Made by a program: the position numbers and the translations under genes. Of a DNA stretch of 64,000 nt, positions 1 through 9,670 are shown one piece after another (position 1 is the first letter of the stretch; every line of letters begins with the position of its first letter). The notes below the pieces were generated by a model that saw only the letters and a list, made by a program, of their open reading frames with translations, was not told where the DNA came from and did no database searches. The stretch lies in contig NZ_PCGR01000001.1 of the NCBI RefSeq assembly GCF_002798305.1, forward strand, positions 310,001-374,000, read 5' to 3'. This DNA is from Chryseomicrobium excrementi (GTDB taxonomy: Bacteria > Bacillota > Bacilli > Bacillales_A > Planococcaceae).

Positions 1-1
1 T

Positions 2-853
2 TTACGACGTGTAGTAGGTGATGACACTGCGGCTCTTATGCTGACGAATCCAAATACACTCGGTCTATTTGAAGAACATATTTTAGAGATGGCTAGCATC
101 ATTCATGGTGTCGGGGGCAAATTGTATTATGACGGAGCAAACTTGAATGCCGTTATGTCTAAAGCACGTCCTGGGGATATGGGCTTTGACTGTGTTCACT
201 TGAATTTGCATAAAACATTCACGGGTCCTCACGGTGGTGGTGGTCCAGGTTCAGGTCCTGTAGGTGTGAAGAAAGACTTGATTCCTTTCTTGCCAGCGCC
301 AGTTCTTGTGAAAAAAGACGATCGTTATACATTTGACTATGATCGTCCACAAGCCATTGGCCGTGTGAAACCATTCTACGGAAACTTCGGTATCAATGTT
401 CGTGCTTACACGTACATCCGTTCAATGGGTCCAGATGGGTTGAAAGCTGTAACAGAATACGCCGTACTCAATGCGAATTACATGATGCGTCGTCTAGAGC
501 CTTATTTCGACCTTCCATACAACCGTCACTGTAAACACGAGTTCGTTTTAAGTGGCCGTCGCCAAAAGAAATTAGGTGTTCGCACACTTGATATGGCAAA
601 ACGACTGCTTGATTTCGGATACCATCCACCAACTATCTACTTCCCACTTAATGTAGAAGAGGGTATGATGATCGAGCCAACAGAGACAGAATCTAAAGAA
701 ACACTTGATGCATTCTGTGACGCTATGATTCAAATTGCGAAAGAAGCAGAAGAAAATCCAGAGATGGTGCAAAATGCACCGCATACTACGGTTATTAATC
801 GTCTGGATGAAACGAAGGCTGCTCGAAAACCAATTCTCCGTTATACGAAGTAA
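2..853 (+). CDS. gcvPB: Glycine dehydrogenase (decarboxylating) subunit 2, 5'-truncated by window edge
   Basis: P-protein subunit 2 of the glycine cleavage system, which decarboxylates glycine with pyridoxal phosphate and passes the aminomethyl group to the H-protein lipoyl arm in the cytoplasm. The frame is open from base 2, so about 283 C-terminal residues are present and the N-terminus lies outside the window. The PLP-lysine segment [20 protein letters not shown] is clearly visible, followed by the typical C-terminal half ending in PILRYTK. In Bacillus gcvPB closes gcvT-gcvPA-gcvPB, so those genes should lie to the left. A strong terminator follows at once. Identification is confident; only the missing start limits it. 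Confidence 0.96.
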   Translation, partial: LRRVVGDDTAALMLTNPNTLGLFEEHILEMASIIHGVGGKLYYDGANLNAVMSKARPGDMGFDCVHLNLHKTFTGPHGGGGPGSGPVGVKKDLIPFLPAPVLVKKDDRYTFDYDRPQAIGRVKPFYGNFGINVRAYTYIRSMGPDGLKAVTEYAVLNANYMMRRLEPYFDLPYNRHCKHEFVLSGRRQKKLGVRTLDMAKRLLDFGYHPPTIYFPLNVEEGMMIEPTETESKETLDAFCDAMIQIAKEAEENPEMVQNAPHTTVINRLDETKAARKPILRYTK

Positions 854-856
854 CAC

Positions 857-889
857 AAAAGGCTCGCCAATTGGCGAGCCTTGTTTTAA
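857..889. terminator. Bidirectional rho-independent terminator between gcvPB and the rhodanese gene
   Basis: AAGGCTCGCCA and TGGCGAGCCTT form an 11-bp stem at 859-882 with a two-base loop, flanked by A-rich sequence on the left and TTGTTTT on the right. It lies between two converging genes and can serve both. Confidence 0.85.
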
Positions 890-890
890 G

Positions 891-1280
891 TTATTTGGAT
901 TTGATTTTACCTGTCCATTTGCGGAAACCGCCATCTAGTTGGTAAAGTTGATCGTAGCCATTCTTTTTTAATGTCATAGCCGTACGTGCACTACGTGCGC
1001 CGCTCTGGCAATATAAATAAACGGGTTTGTCCTTACGGATTTCTTTCATACGAGTCCGTATCTGGCTAGCAGGAATGTTGCGGGCTCCTAGAATATGACC
1101 GCCTTCAAATTCTTTTGGTTCGCGCACATCGATCAGCTGTGCTTTGCGATAGCCTTGAATAAATTCATCTTGCGATAACGTAGTTACGGACTTCTTCATT
1201 TTCATTCCTGTGAAAAATGTGTAGATTCCAAATACGATGATGGCACCTAAAATACCTAATACGATTTCTAACAACTTCAT
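891..1280 (-). CDS. yqhL: Membrane-anchored rhodanese-like protein (YqhL family)
   Basis: A 129-residue protein with one N-terminal membrane segment (about residues 3-23, LLEIVLGILGAIIVFGIYTF) followed by a single rhodanese domain. The active-site loop CQSGARS carries the catalytic cysteine expected of a persulfide-forming sulfurtransferase. The start was placed at the ATG preceded by GAAGGGAG; an upstream in-frame extension has no ribosome site and overlaps the divergent promoter region. B. subtilis has the same gene (YqhL, about 126 aa) in the same place beside lipM. Substrate is unknown; sulfur transfer is inferred from the family. Confidence 0.88.
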   Translation of the reverse strand: MKLLEIVLGILGAIIVFGIYTFFTGMKMKKSVTTLSQDEFIQGYRKAQLIDVREPKEFEGGHILGARNIPASQIRTRMKEIRKDKPVYLYCQSGARSARTAMTLKKNGYDQLYQLDGGFRKWTGKIKSK

Positions 1281-1299
1281 TACTCCCTTCTCTTCTTCT

Positions 1300-1328
1300 A
1301 TTATAAGTAGTAGACTGAAGAGATTCAA
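1300..1328 (-). promoter_or_regulatory. Sigma-A promoter for the rhodanese gene
   Basis: Reading the minus strand, TTGAAT (1328-1323), a 17-bp spacer and a perfect TATAAT (1305-1300) lie about 20 bp before the yqhL start. It is divergent from lipM. Confidence 0.7.
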
Positions 1329-1358
1329 TTGACAATCTTGCAAAACGGAGGCAACCTC

Positions 1359-2192
1359 ATGACAAACAACTGGATTTTTATTAATTCTGGCAAACAAGAC
1401 GCCGCCTACAATATGGCTTTAGATGAAGCATTGCTTGAATGGCATGCAGAAGGATTGATTCCACCGGTCATTCGCTTTTATCAGTGGGAGCCAGCAGCGC
1501 TTTCCATTGGCTATTTTCAGCGAGTAGAACGAGATATCCATCTACCAGCCGTAAAAGAGATGGGGCTCGGATTTGTACGTCGACCAACAGGAGGTAGAGC
1601 GGTTCTTCATGAACACGAACTCACTTACAGTGTCATTGTATCAGAAGACTATCCGGATATGCCTAAGACGGTAACAGAAGCCTACCGCGTCATCAGTGAA
1701 GGGATTCTACAAGGGTTTCGGAACCTGGGACTTCAAGCGGAATTTTCTGTTCCAAAGTCTGAATCTCAACGTGAAGCTCTAAGTCAGCCTAAATCGGCGG
1801 TCTGTTTTGATGCTCCTTCTTGGTATGAATTAGTAGTTGAAGGGAAGAAAGTAGCCGGTTCTGCTCAAACACGACAAAAAGGAGTTATTTTACAACACGG
1901 TGCTATTTTAATTGATCTTGATGAAGATAAATATTTAAATTGTTTTTCTTATGAATCGGAAGAGAAACGTCAAAAAGTAAAAGAACGATTAAGTCAAAAA
2001 GCTGTCTCGATTAACAAAATTGTATCAAAGACAATTGAGGTTGATCAGTGTATTCCTGCCTTCAAAAACGGCTTTGAATCGGCACTAAATATTCACCTGA
2101 CTTCTTTTTCTTTAACACCTGAACAGCAGCAATATGTTGAAAACCTTGCAGACACAAGGTATCGTTCGGATGAATGGAATTTTAGAAAATAA
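1359..2192 (+). CDS. lipM: Octanoyl-[GcvH]:protein N-octanoyltransferase / octanoyltransferase LipM
   Basis: A 277-residue enzyme of the biotin/lipoate protein ligase fold that moves octanoyl groups from acyl carrier protein to GcvH, the first step of lipoate assembly in Bacillales. The start [11 protein letters not shown] follows GGAGG by a normal distance; B. subtilis LipM has nearly the same length (278 aa). The [18 protein letters not shown] segment is the family's acyl-binding motif, and the [10 protein letters not shown] segment carries the expected catalytic cysteine (about residue 150). It fits beside gcvPB and upstream of the lipoylated BkdB, since both GcvH and 2-oxoacid dehydrogenase E2 need lipoate. 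Confidence 0.94.
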   Translation: MTNNWIFINSGKQDAAYNMALDEALLEWHAEGLIPPVIRFYQWEPAALSIGYFQRVERDIHLPAVKEMGLGFVRRPTGGRAVLHEHELTYSVIVSEDYPDMPKTVTEAYRVISEGILQGFRNLGLQAEFSVPKSESQREALSQPKSAVCFDAPSWYELVVEGKKVAGSAQTRQKGVILQHGAILIDLDEDKYLNCFSYESEEKRQKVKERLSQKAVSINKIVSKTIEVDQCIPAFKNGFESALNIHLTSFSLTPEQQQYVENLADTRYRSDEWNFRK

Positions 2193-2272
2193 TCGCCACT
2201 TCTGGGCTATGGAATTTCACCGAAATAGGTTCAAAGATTCATCTTGAAAATCTGCGAGGTTCTAACTAGACA

Positions 2273-2319
2273 TTCAATATATAGTGCTTTATCATTTGGA
2301 TATACACTATATATTGTGT
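2273..2319 (+). promoter_or_regulatory. Pair of NrdR boxes upstream of nrdJ
   Basis: Box 1, TTCAATATATAGTGCT (2273-2288), and box 2, ACACTATATATTGTGT (2304-2319), both match the NrdR consensus ACACWATATATWGTGT; box 2 matches fully. Their start-to-start distance is 31 bp, three helical turns, the usual layout for cooperative NrdR binding at ribonucleotide reductase promoters. The boxes sit 36-82 bp before the nrdJ start. Repression by the nucleotide sensor NrdR is inferred from the sites. Confidence 0.9.
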
Positions 2320-2354
2320 CAATAATCATAGAACTTATTTCGGGAGGAATTTAC

Positions 2355-4916
2355 ATGGTCTCACCATCAACTCTTCAAAACCAACAAGCAGCAATCCAAC
2401 AACTCAATGAAGCTATCAAACAATTTCCTCAGGTTCACCCCGTAACACCCGATATGAAATTGACTCATAAAGGCGTATCTCGCCTGGTCATGATTGATCG
2501 CTACTCATTTAAAGACACCGAGAAAAAGACACTCCAAGCAGGAGACTTCGTCGTTCTTACTGTAAAAGAAGACCCTAAATTCCCGGCCCGTGGCCTTGGG
2601 CAAATTGTCTCAATCGATTGGGACAAGAAAGTAGCTGTCGTGCGCATTGACGAAGAATACCGTAGTGCAATCGATGATCCAGAAAAAGCACAAACTGGTG
2701 AGATCACACGACCTTTATCTGTAATTGAAAAACCATTGGAATTGTTCTACGAGCAGATCGCTTTGCGAAATGCGACGGGTCTTGCTAGCGTTGAAAAGAC
2801 TGAAGAAAAACGCAACGAATGGTTTGAAAAGTTCTATCAAGAGCTCGTTTCTCTCAATTTCATTCCAGCAGGCCGTGTCATTTATGGTGCAGGAGCGGAA
2901 ACAGACGTTACGTACTTTAACTGTTACGTGATGCCATTCGTTCCAGATTCACGTGAAGGCATTAGTGATCACCGGAAACAGGTTATGGAAATCATGAGTC
3001 GAGGTGGTGGAGTAGGAACAAATGGTTCTACATTACGCCCACGTAACACTCTAGCTCGTGGGGTTAACGGAAAATCTTCAGGTTCCGTATCGTGGCTTGA
3101 TGACATTGCAAAACTCACGCATCTAGTGGAACAAGGTGGCTCACGTCGTGGAGCACAGATGATCATGTTAGCTGACTGGCACCCAGATATTGCGGAATTC
3201 ATCATCTCTAAAATGCAAAATCCGCGAATTTTGCGGTATTTGATTGAAAATACAGAAGACGAGTGGATTACGCAACTTGCTAAAGACAAGCTAAAATTCA
3301 AACCCCTCTCTTTACAAGAAGAGCAGATGTATCAAGGGATTGTAAACTACAAAGCGATTCCAGGTTACGGCGGATTCAGCGATGCTATCATTCGCGATGC
3401 AGAGTCAAAACTTAGAGATGGCGGTCACTACAGTGTCCACAATTCAGAATTTTTAACAGGTGCAAATATTTCTGTTACCCTCACAAAAGAATTTATGCAG
3501 GCCGTAGAAGATGACGCATCTTTCGATCTTCGCTTCCCAGCAGTAGAAAATTATTCAAAAGAAGATATGGAAGTGTACAACCGTGAATGGCATAAAGTCG
3601 GTGACGTCCGTGAGTGGGAACAGATGGGCTATGAAGTGCGTACCTACCGCACGATCAAAGCACGCGATTTATGGAACTTAATCAATATCTGTGCAACATA
3701 TTCTGCGGAACCAGGTATTTTCTTTATCGACAATGCCAATGATAAAACGAATGCAAAAGCCTACGGCCAAAAAGTTGTAGCTACCAATCCTTGTGGGGAG
3801 CAACCTTTAGCTCCATACAGTGTGTGTAATTTGGCTGCGGTCAACTTAGCTCAGTTTGCTGATAAAGAGACGTTGACAGTTGATTTTGAAGCACTGAAAG
3901 AGACGGTTCGCGTTGGTGTGCGTATGCAAGATAACGTTATTGATGCCACGCCTTACTTCTTAGAAGAGAACAAAGTGCAAGCGCTAGGGGAACGTCGCGT
4001 CGGCCTAGGAGTAATGGGTCTTGCGGATCTATTGATTTACTGTGAAAAACCATACGGCTCTGAAGAAGGAAATGTACTCGTCGACCAGATCTTCCAAACG
4101 ATTGCAGAGACAGCATATGAAACTTCTATCGAGCTTGCGAAAGAGCGCGGGAGCTTCCCATTCCTAGTTGGAGATACGGAAGAAGAGACGGCACGTCTTC
4201 GTAAAGCATTCACTGAGACGGGCTTCATGCAAGGAATGAACGAAACGATTCGTGAAGATATTTTGTCTTACGGTATTCGTAACTCACACTTACTGACAGT
4301 TGCTCCAACTGGCTCTACAGGTACTATGGTTGGTGTATCGACTGGTCTTGAACCTTACTTCTCCTTCACGTACTACCGCAGCGGTCGTCTAGGGAAATTT
4401 ATCGAAGTGAAAGCTGATATTGTTAGTGAGTACTTAGCGAAGCATCCCGAAGCTTCAAGCGAAGAGCTCCCAGAGTGGTTTGTAACAGCAATGGAACTGA
4501 AACCAGAAGCACATGCGGATGTTCAATGTATCATTCAGCGCTGGATTGATTCTTCTATTTCAAAAACAGTAAATGCTCCTAAAGGCTATACAGTTGAACA
4601 AGTTGAAGGTGTTTATGAGCGTCTTTACCGAGGAGGAGCCAAAGGTGGTACAGTCTATGTGGACGGAAGCCGTGACTCTCAAGTGCTGACATTGAAAGCA
4701 GAAGAAAATGATATGACGGAAGTGCAAACGGAAGTGGTAGAAGAGAAACGTCCGATCGTCTTGATCGATACGATTCAAGATCTTCGCAGCACGAACGTTA
4801 CTATCGGATCTGAAGTAGGAAATACATGTCCGGTCTGCCGTAAGGGAACAGTTGAAGAGCTTGGTGGCTGTAACACTTGTACAAACTGTGGTGCTCAGCT
4901 TAAGTGCGGTTTATAA
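2355..4916 (+). CDS. nrdJ: Adenosylcobalamin-dependent (class II) ribonucleoside-diphosphate reductase
   Basis: An 853-residue class II ribonucleotide reductase, which uses adenosylcobalamin to make the thiyl radical that reduces ribonucleotides for DNA synthesis, with or without oxygen. Visible landmarks are the first redox cysteine in YFNCYVMPF (about residue 190), the finger-loop radical cysteine in TNPCGEQPL (about 479), VAPTGSTGTMVGVSTG near 650, and a C-terminal zinc-ribbon-like tail with CPVC, CNTC, CGAQLKC that re-reduces the active site. The start MVSPSTLQ follows CGGGAGGA; the longer in-frame extension upstream runs through the NrdR boxes and lacks a ribosome site, so it is rejected. 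The gene is absent from the B. subtilis order and stands alone, implying a need for B12. Confidence 0.95.
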   Translation: MVSPSTLQNQQAAIQQLNEAIKQFPQVHPVTPDMKLTHKGVSRLVMIDRYSFKDTEKKTLQAGDFVVLTVKEDPKFPARGLGQIVSIDWDKKVAVVRIDEEYRSAIDDPEKAQTGEITRPLSVIEKPLELFYEQIALRNATGLASVEKTEEKRNEWFEKFYQELVSLNFIPAGRVIYGAGAETDVTYFNCYVMPFVPDSREGISDHRKQVMEIMSRGGGVGTNGSTLRPRNTLARGVNGKSSGSVSWLDDIAKLTHLVEQGGSRRGAQMIMLADWHPDIAEFIISKMQNPRILRYLIENTEDEWITQLAKDKLKFKPLSLQEEQMYQGIVNYKAIPGYGGFSDAIIRDAESKLRDGGHYSVHNSEFLTGANISVTLTKEFMQAVEDDASFDLRFPAVENYSKEDMEVYNREWHKVGDVREWEQMGYEVRTYRTIKARDLWNLINICATYSAEPGIFFIDNANDKTNAKAYGQKVVATNPCGEQPLAPYSVCNLAAVNLAQFADKETLTVDFEALKETVRVGVRMQDNVIDATPYFLEENKVQALGERRVGLGVMGLADLLIYCEKPYGSEEGNVLVDQIFQTIAETAYETSIELAKERGSFPFLVGDTEEETARLRKAFTETGFMQGMNETIREDILSYGIRNSHLLTVAPTGSTGTMVGVSTGLEPYFSFTYYRSGRLGKFIEVKADIVSEYLAKHPEASSEELPEWFVTAMELKPEAHADVQCIIQRWIDSSISKTVNAPKGYTVEQVEGVYERLYRGGAKGGTVYVDGSRDSQVLTLKAEENDMTEVQTEVVEEKRPIVLIDTIQDLRSTNVTIGSEVGNTCPVCRKGTVEELGGCNTCTNCGAQLKCGL

Positions 4917-4949
4917 AATTAAAGGTAAAAATAAAAAAATGATTTAACA

Positions 4950-5031
4950 GTGTAGGGGTGACTCCAGCGGGATTAAAAGCGAAAGCTGAGACCGAGGCTC
5001 AACCCGCGCCCGCGGAACGCTTCCCCTACAC
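4950..5031. repeat. 82-bp interspersed palindromic repeat, copy A
   Basis: Ends GTGTAGGGG and CCCCTACAC are perfectly complementary. The interior carries GTGACTCCAGCGGG, GCTGAGACCGAGGCT and CCGCGGAACGCTTC. Copy B (20503-20584) has the same length, lies in the opposite orientation and differs at only a few positions. Related GC-rich intergenic repeats are widespread in Bacillales genomes. The repeat lies 33 bp after the nrdJ stop and just before a terminator. Confidence 0.9.
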
Positions 5032-5050
5032 TAAAATTTAAGTATAGACT

Positions 5051-5090
5051 AAGCAGCTTCTCGTTATTTTTTGTGAGAAGTTGCTTTTTC
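5051..5090 (+). terminator. Terminator downstream of nrdJ
   Basis: AGCAGCTTCTC (5052-5062) pairs with GAGAAGTTGCT (5075-5085) with one G-T pair, followed by TTTTTC. It ends the nrdJ transcript. Confidence 0.75.
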
Positions 5091-5159
5091 TAATTAAATT
5101 CGGCATCTTTTTTTGAGTTCCGAAGGAATATTCGTTTTCTGAAAAATAGCACTATGCTA

Positions 5160-5173
5160 CACTAGAACTAGTG
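5160..5173. promoter_or_regulatory. 14-bp palindrome overlapping the yqhT promoter
   Basis: CACTAG-AA-CTAGTG overlaps a likely -10 element TACACT (5158-5163), 23 bp before the yqhT start. A TTTTCT hexamer lies 17 bp upstream of that -10. The position suits an operator at the transcription start; no regulator is identified. Confidence 0.4.
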
Positions 5174-5195
5174 TTTACATAGGAGGCTATTACTC

Positions 5196-6254
5196 ATGAA
5201 ATTAAAAAAACTTCGTCAAGCATTACAACAAGCAGATCTACCCGCATTACTTGTTACCAGCGCACACAGTCGCCGCTACTTAACAGGATTCACCGGCACG
5301 GCTGGCGTCGCTGTCATTACAGCAAATGAGGCATTCTTTATCACGGATTTCCGTTATACAGAGCAAGCAAACGACCAAATTGAAGGTTACGAGATCATCG
5401 AACAGAAAACCACTCTTATAGAAGCAGTGGCTCAACTAGTTGAAGACAAGCAATTGACTAAACTTGGATTTGAACAAGATGCGATGACATACGCGGAATA
5501 TGATCGCTATGCAAACGCTTTGAAGGCGGAGCTTGTGCCGACATCAGGCCTAGTAGAAAAAATCCGCTTGATTAAGACGGAAGACGAGCTTACTATTATT
5601 AAGCAGGCTTGTAAAATTGCCGATGATGCATATGAACATATTTTGACGTTTATCAAACCGGGAATGACTGAGTTAGAAGTCTCCAATGAACTTGAGTTCT
5701 TTATGCGAAAACAAGGTGCCACTTCTTCGTCGTTTGATATTATTGTGGCATCAGGAACGCGTTCTGCTTTACCGCATGGTGTGGCAACAGATAAAGTGAT
5801 TGAGTCCGGAGATTTTGTTACACTTGATTTCGGTGCCTATTACAACGGGTATGTTTCAGACGTGACGCGGACGCTCGCTGTCGGACAACCAAGTGACAAG
5901 TTGAAAGAGATCTACCAGGTCGTATTAGATTCTCAGTTACTTGCTCTTGAGAAAATCAAACCAGGGATGACAGGGAAAGAAGTAGACGCTATTTCTCGAG
6001 ATTACATTGCCTCTAAAGGATATGGTGAGGCATTTGGTCATTCTTTAGGGCATGGCATTGGACTTGAAGTGCACGAAGGACCAGGTCTTTCTTCACGTTC
6101 TGACGTGGTTCTTGAACCAGGTATGGTCATCACGATTGAACCGGGAATTTATTTACCAGGTATCGGTGGCGTTCGCATCGAAGACGACGCTCTTGTAACA
6201 GAGACAGGTGTCGAAAAACTGACGCATACGTCAAAAGAATTAGTTATTTTATAG
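5196..6254 (+). CDS. yqhT: Xaa-Pro aminopeptidase-like M24 peptidase (YqhT)
   Basis: A 352-residue cytoplasmic dipeptidase/aminopeptidase of the M24 pita-bread family that removes residues next to proline. The N-terminal creatinase-like domain spans about residues 1-125; the catalytic domain shows the metal ligands in [19 protein letters not shown] (two Asp), [12 protein letters not shown] (His), [10 protein letters not shown] (Glu) and GGVRIEDD (Glu). The start follows AGGAGG. Length matches B. subtilis YqhT (353 aa). It is only 11 bp ahead of efp and probably shares its transcript, as in other Bacillales. Confidence 0.93.
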   Translation: MKLKKLRQALQQADLPALLVTSAHSRRYLTGFTGTAGVAVITANEAFFITDFRYTEQANDQIEGYEIIEQKTTLIEAVAQLVEDKQLTKLGFEQDAMTYAEYDRYANALKAELVPTSGLVEKIRLIKTEDELTIIKQACKIADDAYEHILTFIKPGMTELEVSNELEFFMRKQGATSSSFDIIVASGTRSALPHGVATDKVIESGDFVTLDFGAYYNGYVSDVTRTLAVGQPSDKLKEIYQVVLDSQLLALEKIKPGMTGKEVDAISRDYIASKGYGEAFGHSLGHGIGLEVHEGPGLSSRSDVVLEPGMVITIEPGIYLPGIGGVRIEDDALVTETGVEKLTHTSKELVIL

Positions 6255-6265
6255 GAGGAAATCAC

Positions 6266-6823
6266 ATGATTTCAGTAAACGATTTTAAAACAGGTCTAAC
6301 TATCGTATTTGATGGTAACTTATACCGCGTTATCGAGTTCCAACACGTAAAACCAGGTAAAGGTGCAGCGTTTGTTCGCTCAAAACTTCGCAACCTTCGC
6401 ACGGGTTCTGTAAATGAACGTACATTCCGCGCAGGTGAAAAAGTAGAGAAAGCTCAAATCGATACACGCAAAATGCAGTACTTGTATGCAAATGGTGATC
6501 AACACGTGTTCATGGACACAGATACGTATGATCAAGTGGAACTTCCAGAAAGCTCAATCGAATACGAATTGAAGTTTTTGAAAGAAAATATGGAACTAAG
6601 CATCATTCAGTACCAAGGTGAAACACTAGGCGTTGAGCTTCCAAACACTGTAGAGCTTGAAGTAATCGAAACAGAACCAGGAATCAAAGGCGATACTTCT
6701 GGCGGCGGTTCGAAAACGGCGAAACTTGAAACAGGTGTTGTGGTAACGGTTCCGTTATTCATCAACGTAGGTGACAAACTGATCATTAACACATCAGAAG
6801 GTTCTTACGTATCACGCGCTTAA
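6266..6823 (+). CDS. efp: Elongation factor P
   Basis: A 185-residue translation factor that enters the ribosomal E site and rescues stalling at polyproline. The N-terminal KOW-like domain carries the modifiable lysine loop [16 protein letters not shown] (Lys about 32), followed by two OB-fold domains ending in the usual [10 protein letters not shown]. The start follows TAGGAGGAAATCAC. Bacillus EF-P is also 185 aa. A terminator follows at 6857, so efp is the last gene of the yqhT-efp unit. Confidence 0.97.
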   Translation: MISVNDFKTGLTIVFDGNLYRVIEFQHVKPGKGAAFVRSKLRNLRTGSVNERTFRAGEKVEKAQIDTRKMQYLYANGDQHVFMDTDTYDQVELPESSIEYELKFLKENMELSIIQYQGETLGVELPNTVELEVIETEPGIKGDTSGGGSKTAKLETGVVVTVPLFINVGDKLIINTSEGSYVSRA

Positions 6824-6856
6824 TAAATTGGTAAGTGAACTAAATAAAAACTGTGC

Positions 6857-6890
6857 AGGGAGTTTCTCAATGACGAGAGACTCCCTTTTC
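6857..6890 (+). terminator. Terminator downstream of efp
   Basis: GGGAGTTTCTC (6858-6868) pairs with GAGAGACTCCC (6875-6885) except for one central mismatch, followed by TTTTCTCTG. Confidence 0.75.
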
Positions 6891-7326
6891 TCTGTTTATC
6901 TGACCTATCTTTTTCGTCTAATACCATGTACTGAATCATATGTTGAAGAAAAAAAGGGGGGTGAAGAAATTGATCCCTGAGGAACTGGTCTCTCTTTACA
7001 GGATGTTCTGGTTGACCGCACTTCCAAATTTCCCCTCACCGCATTCAAGTAGAACGTATGAAAGGAGATTCAATTGACCCCTAATAAAGAACTGTATGGT
7101 TGATGATATTACTAAGTCTTGGTGTCGTATTCTCTGTGTATGTTCTAAATGATCGACCAAATCCATTTACGGAATCGTCCTGTTTGAAATTGTCACACTA
7201 TTCGCTGTTGCCTGAAATGTAGGGAATATAAGAGCAGGTACTAAAAAAGGATGCGCAATCGAACGAAAAACGGTAGAATGGATAATGGAAAGAATGTCAT
7301 TACTGAAATAGGGGAGTTCGATAACG
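6891..7326 (+). pseudogene. Degenerate stretch where yqhV and the spoIIIA operon would lie
   Basis: In sporulating Bacillales the efp-accB interval holds yqhV and the eight-gene spoIIIA operon (several kilobases). Here it is about 500 bp with no intact gene. A frame from ATG 7103 reads MILLSLGVVFSVYVLND, then breaks. The adjacent frame continues GIVLFEIVTLFAVA from 7171 to a TGA. Hydrophobic spacing with a central ND and a following GIV/NSI-like segment recalls the small membrane protein YqhV, so this may be a frameshifted yqhV remnant. A GGGGGG tract near 6960 precedes a short TTG-started frame of 37 codons. Resemblance is by eye and weak; absence of spoIIIA genes is clear. Confidence 0.4.
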
Positions 7327-7824
7327 ATGAAAATTCAAGAGATTCGAGAAATCATTAAATTAATGGATCAATCTTCACTAGATGAATTCGTATTTGAAGC
7401 AGATGGCACGAAATTAAAATTAAAAAAACACGCTACTGGAACAGCGGTAGTTAGTCAGCCATCTCGTGAAGTAGCAGCTGAACCTCAAGTGGAAGCACCA
7501 AAAGTAGTAGCTCAAGCTCCACAGACAACACAAGAACCTGAGCCACAAGCTCCACAAGCTGCACCTGTAGCAGAAGAAGCTTCTACTACATACAAAACAA
7601 TCAACTCACCAATGGTGGGAACATTTTATGAAGCATCTTCACCAGAAGCAGAGCCTTATGCAAAAGTAGGCGATAAAGTAACAGCTAGCACAGTAGTTTG
7701 CATTGTCGAGGCTATGAAATTATTTAATGAAATTGAAGCGGAAGTAGAAGGAGAAATCGTAGAGATCCTTGTTAAAGACGGTCAGCTTGTCGAGTATGGT
7801 CAGCCGCTATTTTCTATTAAATAA
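7327..7824 (+). CDS. accB: Biotin carboxyl carrier protein of acetyl-CoA carboxylase
   Basis: A 165-residue carrier that shuttles carboxybiotin between biotin carboxylase and carboxyltransferase in fatty-acid synthesis. It has an N-terminal helical segment (1-35), a Pro/Ala/Gln-rich flexible linker (about 45-85) and a C-terminal biotinyl domain in which Lys about 130 of [10 protein letters not shown] is the biotin site. The start ATGAAAATTCAAG follows GGGGAG. It is followed after 20 bp by accC, as in nearly all bacteria. Confidence 0.97.
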   Translation: MKIQEIREIIKLMDQSSLDEFVFEADGTKLKLKKHATGTAVVSQPSREVAAEPQVEAPKVVAQAPQTTQEPEPQAPQAAPVAEEASTTYKTINSPMVGTFYEASSPEAEPYAKVGDKVTASTVVCIVEAMKLFNEIEAEVEGEIVEILVKDGQLVEYGQPLFSIK

Positions 7825-7844
7825 ACAGCGAAGAGGTGACGAAC

Positions 7845-9209
7845 ATGAAAAAAGTACTGATTGCGAACCGTGGCGAAATTGCGGTGCGGATTATCCGTGC
7901 ATGTAAAGAGATGGACATCGAAACAGTTGCTGTCTATTCAGAAGCGGACAAAGAAGCACTTCATGTACAATTAGCTGATGAAGCATATTGTATCGGACCA
8001 CGTACTTCAAAAGATTCTTACTTACATTTTTCAAATATTATGAGTGTAGCGAAATTGACTGGAGCTGACGGCATTCACCCAGGCTACGGTTTTTTAGCAG
8101 AAAACGCCGATTTTGCCGAGCTCTGTGAAGCGTGTAACATTAAATTCATCGGTCCATCAAGCTCTGCAATCTCGAAAATGGGAACAAAAGACGTAGCTCG
8201 TGAAACGATGCGAGCAGCTGGTGTTCCTGTTGTTCCTGGTTCAACAGGAATTGTTGAGACTGTCGAAGATGCGAAGCGAGTAGCTTCTGAGATCGGCTAT
8301 CCGGTCATCATTAAAGCAACTGCTGGCGGTGGCGGTAAAGGGATTCGTGTCGCTCGTTCGGAAGAAGAGTTGGTGACAGGAATCAAAATGACTCAAAAAG
8401 AAGCACAAGCAGCTTTTGGAAATCCTGGCGTTTATTTAGAGAAGTTTATCGAAGAGTTCCGCCATGTAGAAATCCAAGTGCTAGCTGACGGTCACGGCAA
8501 TGCCATTCACTTAGGTGAACGTGATTGTTCGATCCAGCGTCGTATGCAAAAGCTTGTGGAAGAAGCACCGTCGCCTGCATTGTCTGAAGCCACTCGTAAG
8601 AAAATGGGAGATGCGGCTGTTAAAGCGGCTCTTGCTGTGAACTACGAATCTGCAGGAACTGTAGAATTTATTTACGACCACGTAAATGATACATTCTACT
8701 TCATGGAAATGAATACGCGGATTCAAGTAGAACACCCGGTAACAGAAATGATCACAGGTGTGGATTTGATCAAACAACAAATACTTGTTGCATCCGGTGA
8801 AGCTCTTACTTTAAAACAAGAAGATGTTCAAATGAACGGCTGGGCCATTGAGTGCCGTATTAACGCAGAGAACCCGTCAAAAAACTTTATGCCTTCTCCA
8901 GGTAAAGTCGTGATGTATTTACCTCCGGGTGGATACGGAGTTCGAGTGGATTCTGCAGTGTATCCAGGCTATGCCATTCCACCATTCTACGATTCAATGG
9001 TTGCGAAACTGATTGTTCACGCTCCGACTCGTGAAGAAGCCGTCCTCAAGATGAAGCGAGCTCTTCAAGAATTTATAGTGGACGGCGTGGAGACGACAAT
9101 CCCGTTCCACTTGCGTCTGATGGACCATGAAGTATTCCGCTCAGGTCACTTTGATACCAAGTTTTTAGAACACTATGAAATTATGAAGGAGGAGACAACG
9201 CATGGCTGA
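7845..9209 (+). CDS. accC: Biotin carboxylase subunit of acetyl-CoA carboxylase
   Basis: A 454-residue ATP-grasp enzyme that carboxylates biotin on AccB using ATP and bicarbonate. It shows the N-terminal [20 protein letters not shown], the glycine-rich ATP lid [34 protein letters not shown], and [15 protein letters not shown] with the catalytic Glu and Arg. The start was set at the ATG spaced correctly from GAAGAGGTG; an in-frame GTG three codons earlier overlaps that ribosome site. The 3' end overlaps yqhY by 8 bp, suggesting translational coupling. Confidence 0.97.
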   Translation: MKKVLIANRGEIAVRIIRACKEMDIETVAVYSEADKEALHVQLADEAYCIGPRTSKDSYLHFSNIMSVAKLTGADGIHPGYGFLAENADFAELCEACNIKFIGPSSSAISKMGTKDVARETMRAAGVPVVPGSTGIVETVEDAKRVASEIGYPVIIKATAGGGGKGIRVARSEEELVTGIKMTQKEAQAAFGNPGVYLEKFIEEFRHVEIQVLADGHGNAIHLGERDCSIQRRMQKLVEEAPSPALSEATRKKMGDAAVKAALAVNYESAGTVEFIYDHVNDTFYFMEMNTRIQVEHPVTEMITGVDLIKQQILVASGEALTLKQEDVQMNGWAIECRINAENPSKNFMPSPGKVVMYLPPGGYGVRVDSAVYPGYAIPPFYDSMVAKLIVHAPTREEAVLKMKRALQEFIVDGVETTIPFHLRLMDHEVFRSGHFDTKFLEHYEIMKEETTHG

Positions 9210-9600
9210 GACAAAAGATCAAGAATTCTTCCAAATGTCTAGTGGAAAAGCTGACTTAGGAACAATTCAGATTGCTCCTGAAGTCATCACGGTCATTGCA
9301 GGAATTGCTGCACATGAAGTGGATGGTGTGGCTGCAACGAGAGGAAACTTTGCAGCAGGTGTTGTCGAACTGCTTGGAAAGAAAGTGCATGGTAAAGGAA
9401 TCAAAACGGACATCTCGTCAAAAGGATTGTTCATCGATGTCTTTTGTACGATTCGTTACGGAAAATCAGTTCCAACTATTGCACAAGAAGTACAACAAAG
9501 TGTACGTCAAGCTATCTTGAACATGACCGGACTTGAAGTAAAAGAAGTCAATGTCCATGTGACGGGTATTCAGTTTGATACACCAGAAAACAATCAATAG
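9202..9600 (+). CDS. yqhY: Asp23/Gls24 family envelope-stress protein (YqhY)
   Basis: A 132-residue Asp23-family protein; the core [26 protein letters not shown] and the [12 protein letters not shown] ending are diagnostic. B. subtilis YqhY is encoded directly after accBC and has been linked genetically to keeping acetyl-CoA carboxylase activity in check. Here the start overlaps the accC end by 8 bp behind AAGGAGGAG, so it is co-translated with accC. No membrane segment is visible. A terminator follows after 8 bp. Confidence 0.9.
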   Translation: MAETKDQEFFQMSSGKADLGTIQIAPEVITVIAGIAAHEVDGVAATRGNFAAGVVELLGKKVHGKGIKTDISSKGLFIDVFCTIRYGKSVPTIAQEVQQSVRQAILNMTGLEVKEVNVHVTGIQFDTPENNQ

Positions 9601-9608
9601 ACTGATAT

Positions 9609-9639
9609 ATTCCAGCCGATTGCGGCTGGAATTCTTTTG
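9609..9639 (+). terminator. Terminator of the accBC-yqhY operon
   Basis: ATTCCAGCCG (9609-9618) and CGGCTGGAAT (9623-9632) form a perfect 10-bp stem with a four-base loop, followed by TCTTTTG. Confidence 0.85.
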
Positions 9640-9670
9640 TGTTGCCAAACTTTCTGAATAAGGAATAAAG

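Noticed and set aside
1329-1334. TTGACA as a -35 element for lipM
   Set aside because: A -10 at the right distance would fall on the lipM ribosome site and start codon; the -35/-10 pair on the minus strand for yqhL is better.
2244-2354. In-frame upstream extension of nrdJ with a hydrophobic start
   Set aside because: It runs through both NrdR boxes and has no ribosome site, whereas ATG 2355 follows CGGGAGGA.
4917-5195. Cobalamin riboswitch or small RNA near nrdJ and yqhT
   Set aside because: No B12-box motif seen; the gap is explained by the 82-bp repeat, a terminator and a promoter.
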